From Psettodes erumei (taxonomy: Eukaryota; Chordata; Actinopteri; Pleuronectiformes; Psettodidae): a stretch of DNA of 64,000 bases. This document shows, in pieces, positions 24,231 to 38,824 of the stretch. The position numbers and the translations under genes were made by a program. Position 1 is the first letter of the stretch, and the number at the start of each line of letters is the position of its first letter. The stretch is taken from assembly GCA_016785225.1 (NCBI GenBank), contig JAFBJZ010000870.1, positions 124,001 through 188,000 on the forward strand, in the 5' to 3' direction. Under the pieces are notes generated by a model, which saw nothing but the letters and a program-made list of their open reading frames with translations, had not been told where the DNA came from and did not search any database.

Positions 24231-24480
24231 AAGAAAATGATGAAATCTGCCACATTATTAAGGGCACTCGAGGACCTCCTCTACAAAGAGAAGATGGAAA
24301 AACAGCACAAAGCTCATTTAATGAGATTCAGGGAGCTGGGGCCCAGCATCTGAATTTCATTAAATGCATTTTGTGTTCTTTTTATTGAAATCTCACTGTA
24401 TAACAAGCCCCGGTTTTATGTTAATGCAAGCCTGAGAATGAATGTGTCGTTGACAGTGGGATTTTCATGCCATATTTATA
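24231..24480. promoter_or_regulatory. candidate conserved non-coding element upstream of the 83-nt exon
   Basis: This complex block lies about 230-480 nt before the exon's 3' splice site on the sense strand. It contains two copies of a CATTTAATGAGATT / CATTAAATGCATTT-like motif plus TATTTATAGG. No coding frame fits msi2. It could be a splicing-associated or enhancer element. Inferred from texture only. Confidence 0.27.
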
Positions 24481-27400
24481 GGATAAAAGCTTAACCCCCC
24501 TTTTAATACAAAGACAGAGAGACAAGATGGCTTCAGACTTCTGAACACAAGTGGATTGGACGCTCCCCTCTGTGTTTTGATGGGGATGCACAAAGCAATC
24601 TAGCGTCTGTGTAGCTGGGGTTGAAAGGAAAACTGATATTCTATTACTTTTGCAAAAGAGGAAAGTGCACAAAAGAGAAACAGTTAGTGAATGAAGCAGC
24701 AAGTCGGACTGAAAGCAGATGAGTTTCTTTTCAAAACGCCACAACACCCGACGATGAAATAAAAACGCATCAGATTGAGCTTAAACAGCGGTCACTGTGA
24801 ACAACGAGAGCCACGCGACCGCCACACGCCGCACAGCGAGCGCCCTCGGTTCAATCCTGATTCGTCGGATGATGCATTAAGAACGGCGCTGGATGCGAAA
24901 AGGAAAACGTTTGGTCTGTCTGCTACTGTACTACCGCAGCGGCACAGAAGACAGCCGTCCAAATGTTACTCGCAAATCCATGTGTTCAGCCATCAGCTTA
25001 GTCGTCATCCACTTCACAGGACAAATCTCAAGGTCAGAGAAGCTTTTCAGAGCCTCGTATCCTGCACATGTGCACATATTCACATGCCAGCGTGCTGTAT
25101 GCGAGGGTGCACAGACAAAAGAGATCTGCCCACTGTCAACTGATTCTGCTGCCGCGATTATAGTGAGGTAATTTATCCCTTAATCTGGTTTGCATTGTGG
25201 GATATGTGGCAAATCAATGAGCAGGACTTCTGTATGGCAGTATTCGAATTACAGGATTTTTTTTTTTTTGGATCAAATGCTTTTATTTGTTGGGTTTTCA
25301 TTTACTGGATAAGCCAATTCACACCTGGTTAATTCCTATATCAAGAGTTTAATATGGTGGTGATACAACATAAATAAAACAACAAACTGTATGTCACGTA
25401 TACCCTCCCGTGCATTTTATCCATCACATGTTGCATGACAAATATCTAAAATGTCCATCTAAAGACAATCTCCATATTCACATCGGTGCAGAAGTGGCAA
25501 AGTGAAGTGTATTAGAAAACATTAGTCTCCTAAGCAGCTTATTCTATTAATTCATCAGATCATCCGGAAAAATACAGATTTCTTTGTCAGTAGCAGTTCG
25601 TGCTGCTTGCTAGGCAGCCTATCACAAACAGTGACATTTACAGTTCTGTCATACAGTCTTTATCTCGCACTCGCATTTTTCTTCCCTGCTCCTCCTCCTC
25701 CACCGTAAATAACAAAACAGTCTCCTCAAAGCCGCTCCGCTGCGACTGACACAAGCGCGAACGCACCAAAACCGTCCTGTCAAAGGCAGGTTTGGAAAGC
25801 GAACGTGTGAGCTAATTAAATAGGGACAACATTGAATCTAATGAGAGCTTATGAGACAGAGTATCAGTTTCCATTGAGACGTCTCAACATTGAGACGTGG
25901 CGAGAGCACGTCGCACATGTGTGAGGCTGGGTGGGGGGGGGGCAAGGGACCGCTGATGACGGCAGGTGGGAACAGTGGGGGTGGGTAAGATGCACCCTCG
26001 TCTCCCGCTCGCCCCACCTTCATGCCAGCGCAAGGAGCACTTTTGACAACCAACAAATCAACCGCCAGGAGTAATTTGTCACAGTGCAGTGTGGGTAGAG
26101 GGAGTGGAGTCTGGAGGGGGGAACGAGGGCATGAAGGGAAAGAGAAAAAGGTGGAGATGAAAGGAGCTGGGGTGGGGGTGGAGAGAAAGACAGAAAAAGT
26201 GACAAGGAAAGAGGTTAACACACATGGCCCCTGTCGCCACACTCCTTCCTGCTGCCACAGGCAGCTCCTCCATCAATTGACAGAACATTTTCCAGCGCAC
26301 CATTATATCCACCCGGGTCAGGGCCGAGCCACGCCACCACAGATACCACCAGCAGGGTCCTTCCACCCATGACTGGATCTGTTTAAATGGACAAAAAGAC
26401 ATTTTGCTATAGTGTAAGCCACTCTTGGAACGCGTCCTGTACACATACAGAAACCCCCCCCCCAACAACAACCATCTCTATTTTTCTGTCTCCTTGGCTC
26501 AGCACACGCCTCCTTGGTCAGCCCCCTATGGGCTGTCTGAACCTCTGGCCCCGCCACTGTCATTTCCTCTACTAGCCCATTTTACAGACCTTATAGACAA
26601 TTACAGGCCACAAAATAGCACCAACAGACGCATTTCAGTCTCCTGTCCTTCTACAGGATGTCAGCAGAGTGAGATTATCCTCGTGGATCCTTCTCCTCCA
26701 ACTATCCACACATGGCAAGAGGCTGACCTCCACCAGACTATTAAACACTGTCAGCTCTGACAGACACAAGGAGAGAGGTGTCAACATGCTCACGCTGAAG
26801 AAGCTTCCCACAGCTTGAACAATACCCTGTAAATGGAAACACGTGGCTTGTCTGAGAGGATGGCTGATAATAGGTGTTGTGTGGCTACAGTGGCTGAGGC
26901 CTCGTGGCTGCACTCGCTCACACTTATTAGCCGGAGCTGGGCCCGGCCTCGTCTCATCGCTCCACAGAATCGGCAGGGAGCCCGGTTTCACAGCCTTTTA
27001 CCAGCTTCATCATACTCTCTCTTTATTTCACACTCGTCCTAGCCTCCCTGCTTCTGCTGCTCCGACGGAAAAAAATAAATGGCTGATTCTGTCAAAGGTA
27101 GATAATGGGAGAAGTTGCAAACTGATGCAGCACAGCTGACTTTGACTCGAGAAGGGGAGCGCCGCTTTAAATTAACAGTTGTTTAAAGCTTAACTGGGCT
27201 CTGTAATATGTTCGTCATCAATTATTTAAAGTATTAAATTGCTTCTCCTACATTTTCCTTTTGGTGCCTATGCACAGCACAGACATGCACTTTCAGTGTG
27301 TAGTCTAAATCTATATATAGTTGCTACAGCCTCTTACATACAGTAGAAAACCATAACCGTATATACATATATAATGCTATGACAATAAGGACTGCACTGT

Positions 27401-27486
27401 CAACACAAGCTAAAGAAATGGGGCAACCTGGAGGAAGTGAAGGTCGAGTCCTCTGGTGTGCAGCCCCCCTGCTATAAACCCAGAAT

Positions 27487-27512
<26 letters not shown>
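27487..27512. repeat. (AC)13 microsatellite
   Basis: A perfect AC dinucleotide repeat. Confidence 0.95.
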
Positions 27513-27517
<5 letters not shown>

Positions 27518-29499
27518 CCGAGCACATACGTCCATGTCCCCATGGGTCCCCCGTCATAGGTGCAAATTATCTGCAGCCACAACCGCTCCTCCCATACCTC
27601 CCCCTACCGAATTGGTTATCCTGCCCTAATTATGCATGATCAAGCCGCGGTCTGTCCAGTCAGGAGAGATTCTACAGAAGGTTCCTGCACTGCGTGTCTG
27701 TCTGTGTGCCCCCAGCCTCCAAGCCCCTTCTTCTGCTAATGCGGAGAAGCACACAGAGGCAGTCCGAACACCCACGGCACAGTTAGAGGCCTTTGATCAG
27801 TATTTCTGCCTGCTATTACAAGAGATCCAGAGCCCCGGGCGTTAATCCTCAGTTGAATACAGTTAACACCATGAACTTTCTAACAGTACAGGGCAAAGTA
27901 AAGCAAAGACAATAAGAGGAGGAGCACATTTCAGATATATTAACAAATGTGTGAGATTTTTAATTAGTACTTTTTGCAATCGAGATGCAGACACTATACG
28001 TATTCATGGTGTCGGAAACTATGAGTTTGTACAAGTTGGTACAGCTCCGGATGATAATATGGATCTTGTGGAAGAATCCAGGATTGGTTGGCCTTGGTGG
28101 AGCTCTCTCGTGAGTGCCATTCTAGTTTAAAAAGCATAATGAAGGTTGACGGTAAAAAGAAATAGAAAGCTTGAAAATATCTGTAGGAATCAACAAACTG
28201 ACACAGGCCAAGGCTGCTGGGGGAACTCGCTATCGCTGCTGTTATTATCAATAACACTGTTACACCTGTGGTGGTGTCATATTACTATACCAGTATAGCA
28301 ACCAGCCTGATACAACAGTATATTCAACTGTTCCTCGTCTCTCTCCCCCACTTCTATCCTCTCCACCCGACCCGTCGAGGCAGATGGCTGTCCACCCTGA
28401 GTCCGCTTCTAAACTCTCAATTTGACGCCGAAATGTCTCTTTAGATAATGTATGTTATTATTTGGAGCAATACACATAAAATTCCATTGAAATAAATTGA
28501 ATTGGTGCTGAGGGAAGACATTTTTTCCTCCCCCACATGTACGTACAGTATCCGCCAGCACGTATTCAATCAAAGTATTAGCGGTGCCGTTTACAGGTGC
28601 TGCAAATGCACCTTCCCTCTGATAACTAGATTTGGCTCTGAATTATCCAGAAGTACATAAAAACACAGATTTTGTTTATTAGCAGTTAATGTAGACGGCA
28701 ACACAGCGAGAGAGCTGGCGAGACAGACACAGAGAGACAGACTCGGTCCCACAGGCATGCCCAGATTCCCTAATCACAAATCAAGACAGCAGCTGATAAA
28801 AATCCAAAACAAATAAATGTGACTGCTTTGATGCATGCGAGTCTGAGGGGAAAAGTGAAGATGGACGATGTAAAATTAATCCCCGAGGTGTACAGTACAG
28901 TGAGCCGTGAGCGCTGTTTCAGACAAGACAAGAACTCGCAAGATAACACTGGGGATGTTCTGTGGGTTTAGCTGCGAGTTTACCACATAAATTCTGCTTT
29001 TCTTGTTGCCTTTGTCCTCCTTGTAATGTATTGTGTGGAGAGATATGGTTGGGTTTTGAATTTCAGAATTGGAACCGGTTCCAACTTTATAACCAGAAAA
29101 TCTGAAGTATCTCGTCCTTACAACAAATTTTTCCAGGAAATAGAACAGGGTTTTTTTGCTTTTAACATATTTTTTCTTTGAAATATATTAAGATTTTTCC
29201 CCCAAGCATCAGAACCATTAAATAAATGAGAACAAGATGATAATATAATGCTACTCTCCCTTTTCATTTATCTGTAACTTGTCGTTTATTTGCATTTGGT
29301 CTTGGCATTAAAGATGGTGAATAGAGAACATTCAACTCAACTATCATGGTTTGGTCCCAAAATAAATATACAAGCAAATATATTTGTATGACTCTTGTCA
29401 TATAAATATACACCAAGAAGCAAGAATAAAGCAGTATGACATAATTCTCCAGGTAAACAGTAATGCAAGGTATGCGTTCAGGGCCATATTCAATAATGT

Positions 29500-29765
29500 T
29501 AATGAACACGCCATTGTGCATTTTATGTACTGGGTAATAAGTGCCTGAGTCATCTACTGAATCCCTGTTATGTTAATCAAATGGGCCCCCAGCCTTAGCA
29601 AGCTGTGTTTCAACGCTATGATGTAGTGCTGCAGCCAGAGTGCTCGACAGATGTTGTTGTAAAAGGGACAATCTCTAATGGGAAGTGCATAGATTTAGAC
29701 GTTGACCTGAATATATTTCATTTGGGTTCTGAGGCCCCGTTAGCAAAATGATGAAGGCAAAAATA
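29500..29765. promoter_or_regulatory. candidate conserved non-coding element
   Basis: Complex-sequence block with TAAT/TTAAT cores and a GTGCATTTTATG motif, preceded by an exact inverted octamer ATTTGCAT at 29288-29295. It lies directly upstream of a Tc1 remnant but lacks repeat character. The call is from motif texture only. Confidence 0.25.
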
Positions 29766-29819
29766 GAAAATAAAATGTTAAAAAAAAACCCCAAACATAT
29801 GTCAAATTCAACGAAACAC

Positions 29820-30480
29820 TTTGTGTAGGTGTGCTGATGCAGTAGGCCTCTTGGGACCCGTTCTGCATCGCGTGCAGTACGACACCCCTAAATCTAAAAT
29901 AAAGGTGATGATAATGTGTGGAAGACTGGTGGCAAGACTAGTGGCAAGTAAAATTGGGCCACAAAGTGCATTGAGAAGTGGAAACTGGTTAACTTACAGC
30001 TTTCCTGCAACAATGGAGGTAAATGAAGCCTTCAGGGTTGATGCAAACTGTCTCTGCAGGTGCCACCGACTGTTTGCTGATGACTCACAAAACCTCTGTC
30101 TGTACAAAGGCAGCGCTGGAACAACCTGTGCTACTGCACCCTCTCATGCGTTATTCGGACAACACCGTAGACAGTACTGCAGGACGTGCTGCTGTATATT
30201 GCTGTCAGAATGGTGAGGGGAGGAAAAAAAGACAAGTAGCAAGGGAAGACTGGCTGGTTGGTCAGGGGTTCATCCTACAGCAGGCTAATGACCCAAAACA
30301 TTAGAGGAAAAGAAGCCGACGGTGGCTTCACATGATGAAGACCGGCACAGTCGCCCGACTTAAAGCTCATGCAACTGGTTTGAGATGAATGATGAAACAT
30401 TGGTGGGAACCTCTGCAACAGTGTTGGGATAACATCTTCTGAACAATGTTGCCTTCACAGTAAACAGCACCTCACTTGTA
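29820..30480 (+). pseudogene. Tc1-like transposase remnant, heavily decayed
   Basis: The plus strand carries scattered Tc1 transposase signatures. GFILQQANDPKH at about 30267-30302 corresponds to the FQQDNDPKH block, with the catalytic Asp replaced by Ala. A KEADGG-like stretch follows, then a frameshifted QSPDLKLMQLV piece (around 30350-30390), corresponding to QSPDLNPIELVWDEL. Stops and frameshifts interrupt it throughout. It is a different and more typical Tc1 subfamily from the pair at 17.8-19.7 kb. The boundaries are approximate; I could not find inverted repeats. Confidence 0.72.
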
Positions 30481-32216
30481 CTTACACTCTTCATATTCCA
30501 GTAACAACTGGAAGAATTTTACTGGTGTTGTTTTCCCCGTTCTCAGCTTTCATCACTCCATGGTGCCAGAGTGAGTTTGTAATTGTACTTGCTTGAACAT
30601 CTTTTCTGAAATTCCAGTAACTTATATTTCCAAATTAGAAACTACAATGAAAGATTGCCAAGGACACAAATTGTAAGGACTGAAAATAGGAACTGTGACA
30701 CTGAAAAACAGGTTATGTACAAAAAAAGAAAGAAAGGGAAAAAAAAGCTTTTCTGTATTTAACTTGCGTAAAATTACTCCACCAGGACAAACACACTACT
30801 CAATATCTGGCCTCTATGGGGTGAATTACTAAATATAATGATAACAGTTGCAACTATCCACCTATGAGAGACTTGCAGATGGATGGACCCACAGCCTGGG
30901 TTTATTACATGTTTACAGTAACGTACGACATGCCTGCTTCCTCTGCATTTTCTGCAGAGCAACTGGGCTCAGCATGCACGCTGGGGGAACTAGTTTGTCT
31001 GTGCCTCTATGTAGGTCAGCTTTCAGAGTTGGCCATCAATTTCTACTGTCCTACTTAAAGAGACACGCCGTCTCCCTGCAAACACACACACAAACAGGAG
31101 CGCACGCGCGCTCATTGCATCTGTACTACGTGCTAACACTAGCTTGGACTCATAGCCTGGATTCATCCTGCCGTTGATCTTCTTCGCGCTCCAATCGCAG
31201 ATGTTTAATCAAACATCATCCCGAACCACAACTTCAACACTTGTTGGTCGACACAAATCTGGGTTTTTCAGGCGCACGCCCTGAGCGCGGTCAGCGGTAA
31301 TAGGCATCCCAATAAAAACACAGAGCGTGCACTTGCGAAATGAATGCAGCTCTCTCCACCTCCTTAGCGTATTTTCGATCACTCTAACTCAAGAAAGACC
31401 CTCATTAGTGCTAAACAATGTACCCACAAGTGTGAATTTCCCTCCTCCCATATGATCATGAAGACTGCTCTAGCAACTGAATGGAGGCAATTATCCACGG
31501 AGAAGGTGACTAACTACCCCTTTACTCACGAGCACGCAGACGGCAGGCAAGAAGCAGCAAGGCGTAAAGAGCTAAAAAATAAAAGAGGGCTTGATGATGA
31601 AGACAAAGGAATCTGAAGAGTATCATTTCGACTGTCACAGAGGTATATGTAACAAAGACTTCATGGAGAGGAAGCGTGGCAAAACAACAAATATGTTTCC
31701 ACCGTGAGGTAACTGATCATAGCGCAGCAAATGTGACGGGGACGTCGACCTCCTTTTACCCGGAGGTGAGCTGCCGCGGAGCCGAGCGCCTTCACGAGCG
31801 CCTGCTGCATCTGTGTCGTCAGACGCAAGTAAATCATCCTGCTGGTTAAACGCGACCACGACCCTCTGTCCATTTGTAAAGCAGCCCGGGACTCAGCCTC
31901 CTTAAAAGGTGACACTGACTTTATGGGGCAAACAGGTGAGATGCTGATCTCTGTAGGCCAAATTTTACGCGTCACATCAGCTTCATCAGCATCACATAAT
32001 CTCCCGGGGTCGTATATTTTTCTGATCATTGCTCTCCTTGTGTCTGCTCTGCTCTGCAAAAATACAGTGGCAGAAGTGGTAATAAAGTACTCAGATTTTT
32101 TTTTTTTTTTTACCGAAGTAAATATATCTTCTACAAGCAAACATGATTGTTAGAAAACTATCAGCACAATAATGCACACTGCAAGTGCAATTTCTCTGTT
32201 CAAAATTTCTGCCTGA

Positions 32217-32239
32217 ATAATAATAATAATAATAATAAT
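32217..32239. repeat. (TAA)n microsatellite
   Basis: About seven to eight TAA units. Confidence 0.9.
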
Positions 32240-35200
32240 GGTAGAGACAAAATCACTAGCCAGTCCAGGTGGAGCTAAACTTGTTAAATCACAAAAGAGA
32301 GACACAAATCACACAAATCACACCTGACAACCTGGAGGACGTACTGCCAGGCCTCGCGCACGGCGGCCACCGCCAAGCGCGCCTGCTGTTTTCATTCACG
32401 CACGGTATTTGCTGCAACTTTAAGTACAAAAGGGCCGGGTGAAGTGGAATATAGATTGAAGGGTGCGGTGATAAATAAATACTATAATCTCAGTCACATC
32501 AGTGGTCTCATCGCTCTAACACAGCGGTGGCAATCACAGGGAAGCGCGGCAAACAATAGCTCAACAAATGGAAAGATGCTTCTTCAGGAGAACACGTCGT
32601 CGTCTGGACGCCGCCGAGCGGCACGGAGCGAAACACGCGGCGCCACGAACGTGCAGCCGCGACGCAGATGGTTCGGCTTTTTACTTCACTCGTACCAAGG
32701 CGCGTCGGCCCGACTCTATTTCAGTTCGAACCTTACTGTATGTCACCTTGTGAGCGGCGGCATCGTGTCTCGAAGTGTGACACAACAGCTTTTATTAATG
32801 AAGAACAGAGCACGAAACGCCGCTTTTGGTGAAAAGGAAATTGGAAGGGAGGTAATGACGAGCCGCTGTAATCCAACACGTCCCCCCCCGCGCACACGAC
32901 AGTTAGACCGGATTGGTCTGATGTGTTTCGAGGTGTGTTGTTTTTTTTTCTTTTTCTTTTAGCAGCCTGATGTCATTTGCACGTGAAGTAAACAAAGTGG
33001 ACAGCTGTGCATAATGGCAGTGCACCGCGCAGCACTTCTCAAATCAGAAGCTGCAGATTTATCAGCATATCTGTCCTGCTGCTGCAGTGGTGTAATGAAG
33101 CGGAGGAGAAGGTTTTTACAACGTCTGAGCTCGCAGACACTGTAAGAATCGCTGCTACTCATTCATAGATTAACGCAGACTGATTTACAGAATCCTGCTT
33201 TAACCACATTGAACATTAGGTATTTGATGCTGATTTAATCTGATTGGAGAGTGTTTAATCACAATAATTCATTTACATTTTAAACACGATTCCCTCGTTG
33301 CTGAGCATTCGCATCGAGCTCCGAGGTTCTTGCTGATGAAATCACCTCGGCTGACCTTGAAGTGATGTTGCGCCAGACACAGCTGTGATTCTCTGAGTCA
33401 TCTGTCCTCCGCGCAGAGTCAGAGTCCTAATATCCACTCAAATAGCAACAACTCGCTTTGCGCTGCCTCATTTGAATGAACCTCTCACCTCTGTGACTCT
33501 CCTCCCACCTGAGCGCCACGCGCTCCGTGCTGGGCACGCTGCGAATTTCAATTTCGAACTGCCGGCGCTCTGCGTGCGCTGGTCATTGCGCGAAATGAAA
33601 ATAAGGCCAAATGTGTTTAATACGATTGATCGTTCAGTAAATAAAAGGCCGACCTTAAGTACTGCACCTGAAATCGAGATAAATCAGACAACTAAGTGAA
33701 CAGCACCCTATAACTACAGCTATTCGACAAATATAGTGGCACTGCAGCATGTATTGTAAGGACAGAAGATGTGTATTTGCTATATAGAAGCCAATTTAAA
33801 CATAGCCCTCCACATGATGAGCCATTGTTGTGATTCACCACTGTGATTAGCACATACATTTCTATATGTGAGAGGAGCAGCATCGCTGGCTTACACATTA
33901 ATGATTAACCGCAGTATACCCTGATTAATATTCCACTTCACCCTACCTTTTCGCACACAGCGCACTCCCCCCTTTATGAGCACGACGCACCTGGATGCAC
34001 CGTCACGGTCCCTGCGCTTTGCGTTGGTGGTTCGGCCAGAAATACAGAGACCTGTGCGTTCTTTACACCTGTGAAAACACATTCACGCACATTCCGTACA
34101 GCCTCGAAATGTCACGGGCCGCGCGTTGGACTCGCGTGACACACGTGTTAGCGATGCGGGGCCCGATGCTGACGCTTTTATCGGGGGCGAACACAGGCGC
34201 TGTTTTTTTGCAGTCCGAGGCAGTTTGGTCGTGGGAATGCTTGCCGCTGGTTTCGGATTCGCTCAGTCCACTTGGGAGAGGAAAAGGAAACTTCTTTCTT
34301 TTCTCTCTCTCTCTCTCTTGCCATTTATAGTATTTCACAACAAACCCTCTCTTGACACAAGGTACGGGTGATGCTCCAGATGGTGCAGAATCCCGAACAG
34401 ACCACACTGGCAGTGCCATGATGCGCCACAAATAAAGGAGCAGCAAAAAGAAGCAGCAAATCAGGTATTTGTAGAAAGAGAACTGGATTGGATTTGAATT
34501 AATATAATTTGGACCCAGTCTGACTCAGGCCGTGAGGGTTCAGTTTCTAGGAACCAGGCGGACCCAAGCAGACATCTAGTCTACAGTATGCTGGAAGGGC
34601 TACATGCTCAGATATCATTTCGAAAAAATAAAAAGTTACTGTGAACCTAACATAATCGATGAAGAGACCTCTATCCATGATAAGGTGATGGAAAAATTAA
34701 TGTTCTCTCTTCTGGAGTAATCCAATTCCGCTGGCTAATACCCATAGCAGAAAAATGCACATCCCCACACACGTAGAGGAAAACCGAGACAATAACCAAG
34801 TGAGGTCAAAAGAGACGTAACGGCTGGGACAGCGGGAGCTCCTCGGTTTTAGCCACTGTTATCCCTGCATCTCTTCACGGTGCCGCTGTACTTGCCTGAA
34901 GACATATTGCATTTGTAAGGACTGCTACAGCAGCACATCTCATATGCCGGCATACACACAGAGGCCTGAGACAAATACAAGCAAGGTTAGGTAAACACCG
35001 CCGAGGGTGAGGAGGCGAGCCAGTGAGACAAGTGGCGAGAATATGACTCGTAAAAATTTTGCGCAACTAACCTGAGCATAATTGCTCGCACTGATAGAAT
35101 TTCTTCAGTACAAATGGAGTACGGGTGTAATGAGATCCAACGGTTTCAACCACAAGGGGATTCTTCATTCAGGAATGTCAGACTCTTTTGTGCCAAGCAA

Positions 35201-35629
35201 TAGGCTGCGCTTAATAGATGTCTCAATTTCTATCACATGTAGGAACAACCAATGCAGGGAAGAGGCAGGGGGGAGACGGGGGCAGGAGTCATTCCAAAAG
35301 GCTTTGAGTCACCGTGATGAGTTTCTTTTGAGGTGCGAAGCAACGTGGGAGCCGAAATGAATGAAACCGATATGCACCTTTTGTGTTTTCTGACCTATTG
35401 ATATAGATATCAATTTCATTAAAGTTAATTAGCATTTCTCGTTCCTGATGAAAGTGGAGAATTGGAAAAAAGGGAGGGGGGGTGGTGGTGATGTGCAGCA
35501 GGTGAATGCAGAGAGATGGAAAAGCGGATGGCTGGGAGGTTTGGGCACGGGGAACAGCTTTTCGGGGTGAATGGTGTCGATGCCGGCACCTCCCATCAGA
35601 GCCTCTACGGGGGGGAATCGGCTCAGGGA

Positions 35630-35880
35630 CTAAAAACATTTAATCAAAATAATCTTGTGCAAACAACAAGGCTTTACAACACTGAATTACATGCAAGGAG
35701 GTTGCAAAGTAAAATTGATTTAAGTGAATTAGGCCTCTCATTGCCTGTACGGCCAGATTGTTATTAATATTTAAGCATGGGGTATATTTAAAGGTGTGAC
35801 ACAGTAGCAGTTCATCTGAAATGAAGAACACTGATGATGCCACTTTGCGGAGGCCCATTACCATTTAGCAGAGATTGCTT
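35630..35880. promoter_or_regulatory. candidate conserved non-coding element
   Basis: AT-rich complex block with TTTAATCAAAATAATC, AAATTGATTTAAG, GAATTAGG and TTATTAATATTTAAG motifs (homeodomain/SOX-like). No coding sense. Inferred from texture. Confidence 0.27.
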
Positions 35881-36004
35881 TCATTGAGTGAGCCAAATGC
35901 TTAGAGGCGTAACTGCCACTTGTGTTTACTTTACAGATGCTGTTACGGCCAGGAAGAGCGCTGTTCTCCCAGAAAGCCTTTCTCCACGTGTGCTCGCCCG
36001 CCCG

Positions 36005-36030
36005 CACACACACACACACACACACACACA
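36005..36030. repeat. (CA)13 microsatellite
   Basis: Perfect CA repeat; a second shorter CA tract lies at about 36178-36198. Confidence 0.93.
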
Positions 36031-38776
36031 TACGGGTGCTCAAATCATGACATCATGGGCTCATCAAGCAATGCGCGATGATGTCATCCTGATACTGCTG
36101 ACCCTTGTAATCAAGGCAGGCTTCGCTGATTCCCCAGCACCCCTCTTTCATCAAGTGTCTCTCTATACGCACGCATCACACACACACACACGCGCGCACA
36201 GTATTAGAGCGGCTGTGTGCTCAAAGTATACCAGCGTAGTCGAGCTGCAGACGGAATCTGTTCACAGCTTCCAGGCTCCGCTTAATTGCTTACTTGCACT
36301 GTAATTGGGTATATAATCAAAGGATAAACTGAACACAGTGCAGCGGCTTCGCAAATTCAGAGTATCCTTTCATCAGTGCCTCTGGGCAGTGATTAGTATA
36401 GACGAGAAAGCTCCACGGACGGCCATAACTGCTGCTTATTTATGTCTTTGTTGACGTTATTCGTCTCAATGATTTGTGCTCCTATCTTATGCGAGCTCTT
36501 CCAACGGGAACACCTGAGGAAGGGCGCAAGAAAGGTCGCGATCTCGTAGCCGGGAGAGACGCGGGAGGCCGACCTGAAGGGATGGCGACAAACTCCGCCG
36601 CCTCTCGCGGCTCTCGGAGGTGCTGCACGTATGGAAAGGGACGACATGCGACCGGGGGAGCGCCGCTCAGCCCTCAGATGAGGTTTGCCGCCCAGACTCC
36701 GGCCCCCTTCAACACAGCACAACACAGCGGTGGCTGATACAAGCTGGATTTGCATCCCTGTTCTTGTTAGTGCACGAAGCTGAAGCGCAGACATTTGAAA
36801 CACATAGACAGTGAGTGAAGTGAGATTCATTTACCGGAAATAATGAACAATCATGTTGAAATGGTGTCAAACTCTCACCCTAATTTGGTGCCATTAAAAA
36901 AAACAAAACACGCATGTCTTAAAATTAGGGCTGTGTACCAAATTTTGCTACTTTTATTGCACCGACCTAATTGCTTAGATGGCTTGTCATGTGGTATTAA
37001 TTTTGATACCGAAGGCGCAAATCTCATCAACGTCAGTCCACAGGCGGTGGCAGTCGACTGAGGGAGTCGGGAAAGGTCTCATTTTTTAAGTTACGCTAAA
37101 ATCTGTTTACACACTGGCAATGTAAAGCAATTAAAGTGCTCCGCATCCTTACATACAGTACCTTTACTGTCACACTCTTGTGATACTTGTGGCACTGAAA
37201 AGGCTTTGCAACTCTGTTTAGTTTCTCCCTTCCTCTCTCTGAATTTCCCTTTTAACTCAGCCTCTTTGCAGAAGGGGAGCTCATTTCAATCTCAAAGCTG
37301 ACATCTGTGGAGGCAATGCAGGCTCTAAACGACTGGATTTAATCCTGTGCAACAAGGCTGGAGCACAGGAAGTATTCACGCGAGAAGCTGGGGAGAGAGC
37401 GAGCGAGCCGAAAAAAGAGAGACGAGGGAGAGAGGGGAGGGTGAAAAGGTGACGGGGGAAAAAAAAAAAAACAACAAGAAGAAAAAAAAGAGACAGGATT
37501 TTGTGACCTCTGCTCGTATCTTCCCATCTGCAGCGGCGCCACTGTTCGCTCATCCTGGAGAGCAGAGGACAGAAGCAGGAAGGGACAGAAGAGCAGCTTT
37601 AACAGATGTTTATTCATGCAGTGAAGCAGCTGAGGTATTGGAGAGGGCTTCAAAGCAGAGGATGGCTCCACATCCTGCATGGCCTTCTCCTCTGGCTAGG
37701 CTTTCTGTATTTGGCCTTTGAGTAAGGGGCTGATCAATCCCCCAGCATGCTGCCAGCCTCTGGACCCCCCATTACCAAGAGGCTGCTCTTTGAACAAATC
37801 CTGCCAGAGGTCACTCTCCCTACGCTTCATCATCTTAAAGGTCAGACACAACAAATGGCATGGAAGACAGTTCTGTCCCTGGCAGCAAGCCCGCTGCTGA
37901 CCACTAAGAGCATCTGCGGGCGGGACCGCCTGCACACGGGGCCGCCGCGCTGTCAGAGCCGACCGGACGGCTGCTCGTTTCCATCCAAAAGTTGCATACA
38001 AAGATCACAGAATTTGGGAAAAGGAAATGCAAATTGGCGCGCGAATCCATCAAGTACTGTTATGCAAATATTCCCACGAGGGCGTAAAAAGATTACCATA
38101 ACTCTCAAATAAGAGCTGATATTTAAATAATGTCCGCGTCTCATATGACAGCCCGGGGTGCGGTCTGTACAAACAAATAAAGCCCAGTGGAGAGAATTTA
38201 GTAAATAAATAAATAAAAATATTTGCGCTTCAGGCTACTGACTGTCACTGTAGCGCTCTGCACATACAACAGCAGCACATACATGACAACATTATATAGA
38301 ATATTGTTCACATTTACCAACTGATCTCGTGATTTTCTTGATGCCTGTGCTGAAGAAACCACGGCTAACTAATCTAACACTTCCTGCAGCTGCTTTACAG
38401 TAAAAGCCTTCGGGGGGGGGGTTAGGGATTATGCAACCTGAGCCGCTGGGTAGAAAAGGAGAAACCGTTGAATACAGCAATCTAACACGGCAACGAGATC
38501 ATTCAAAGCCTCTTTGAATGATTTTGTGAGAAACACACTTATAAAGCAGGGGAAATTACAAATAAAGGCCTGTCTCCTCTAATAATACCCTGCTCCCATT
38601 GCAGTTGAGCTAAATCAGCCACCATTTGAACGTTTATGATACATACTGTAATTAAAGGAGGGCCAGTCACTGCTTTGTGACTCTGGTGCATCATGGGTTT
38701 TTATTGTGGCTTTCCACCTAAAATGAAATGTTGTATAAATTAATTAGTTTCTCTCCTCTGTCTAAACATGCGCGCG

Positions 38777-38780
<4 letters not shown>

Positions 38781-38820
<40 letters not shown>
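38781..38820. repeat. (CA)20 microsatellite
   Basis: The longest pure dinucleotide repeat I see in the window (40 nt), preceded by an alternating CG/CA stretch at 38771-38780 that could adopt left-handed DNA. Confidence 0.96.

Positions 38821-38824
<4 letters not shown>

Noticed and set aside
32444..32962. 172-codon plus-strand open frame in a GC-rich stretch
   Set aside because: It ends in a poly-Phe run from a T tract. There is no domain and no splice or start context, and overlapping frames are also open.
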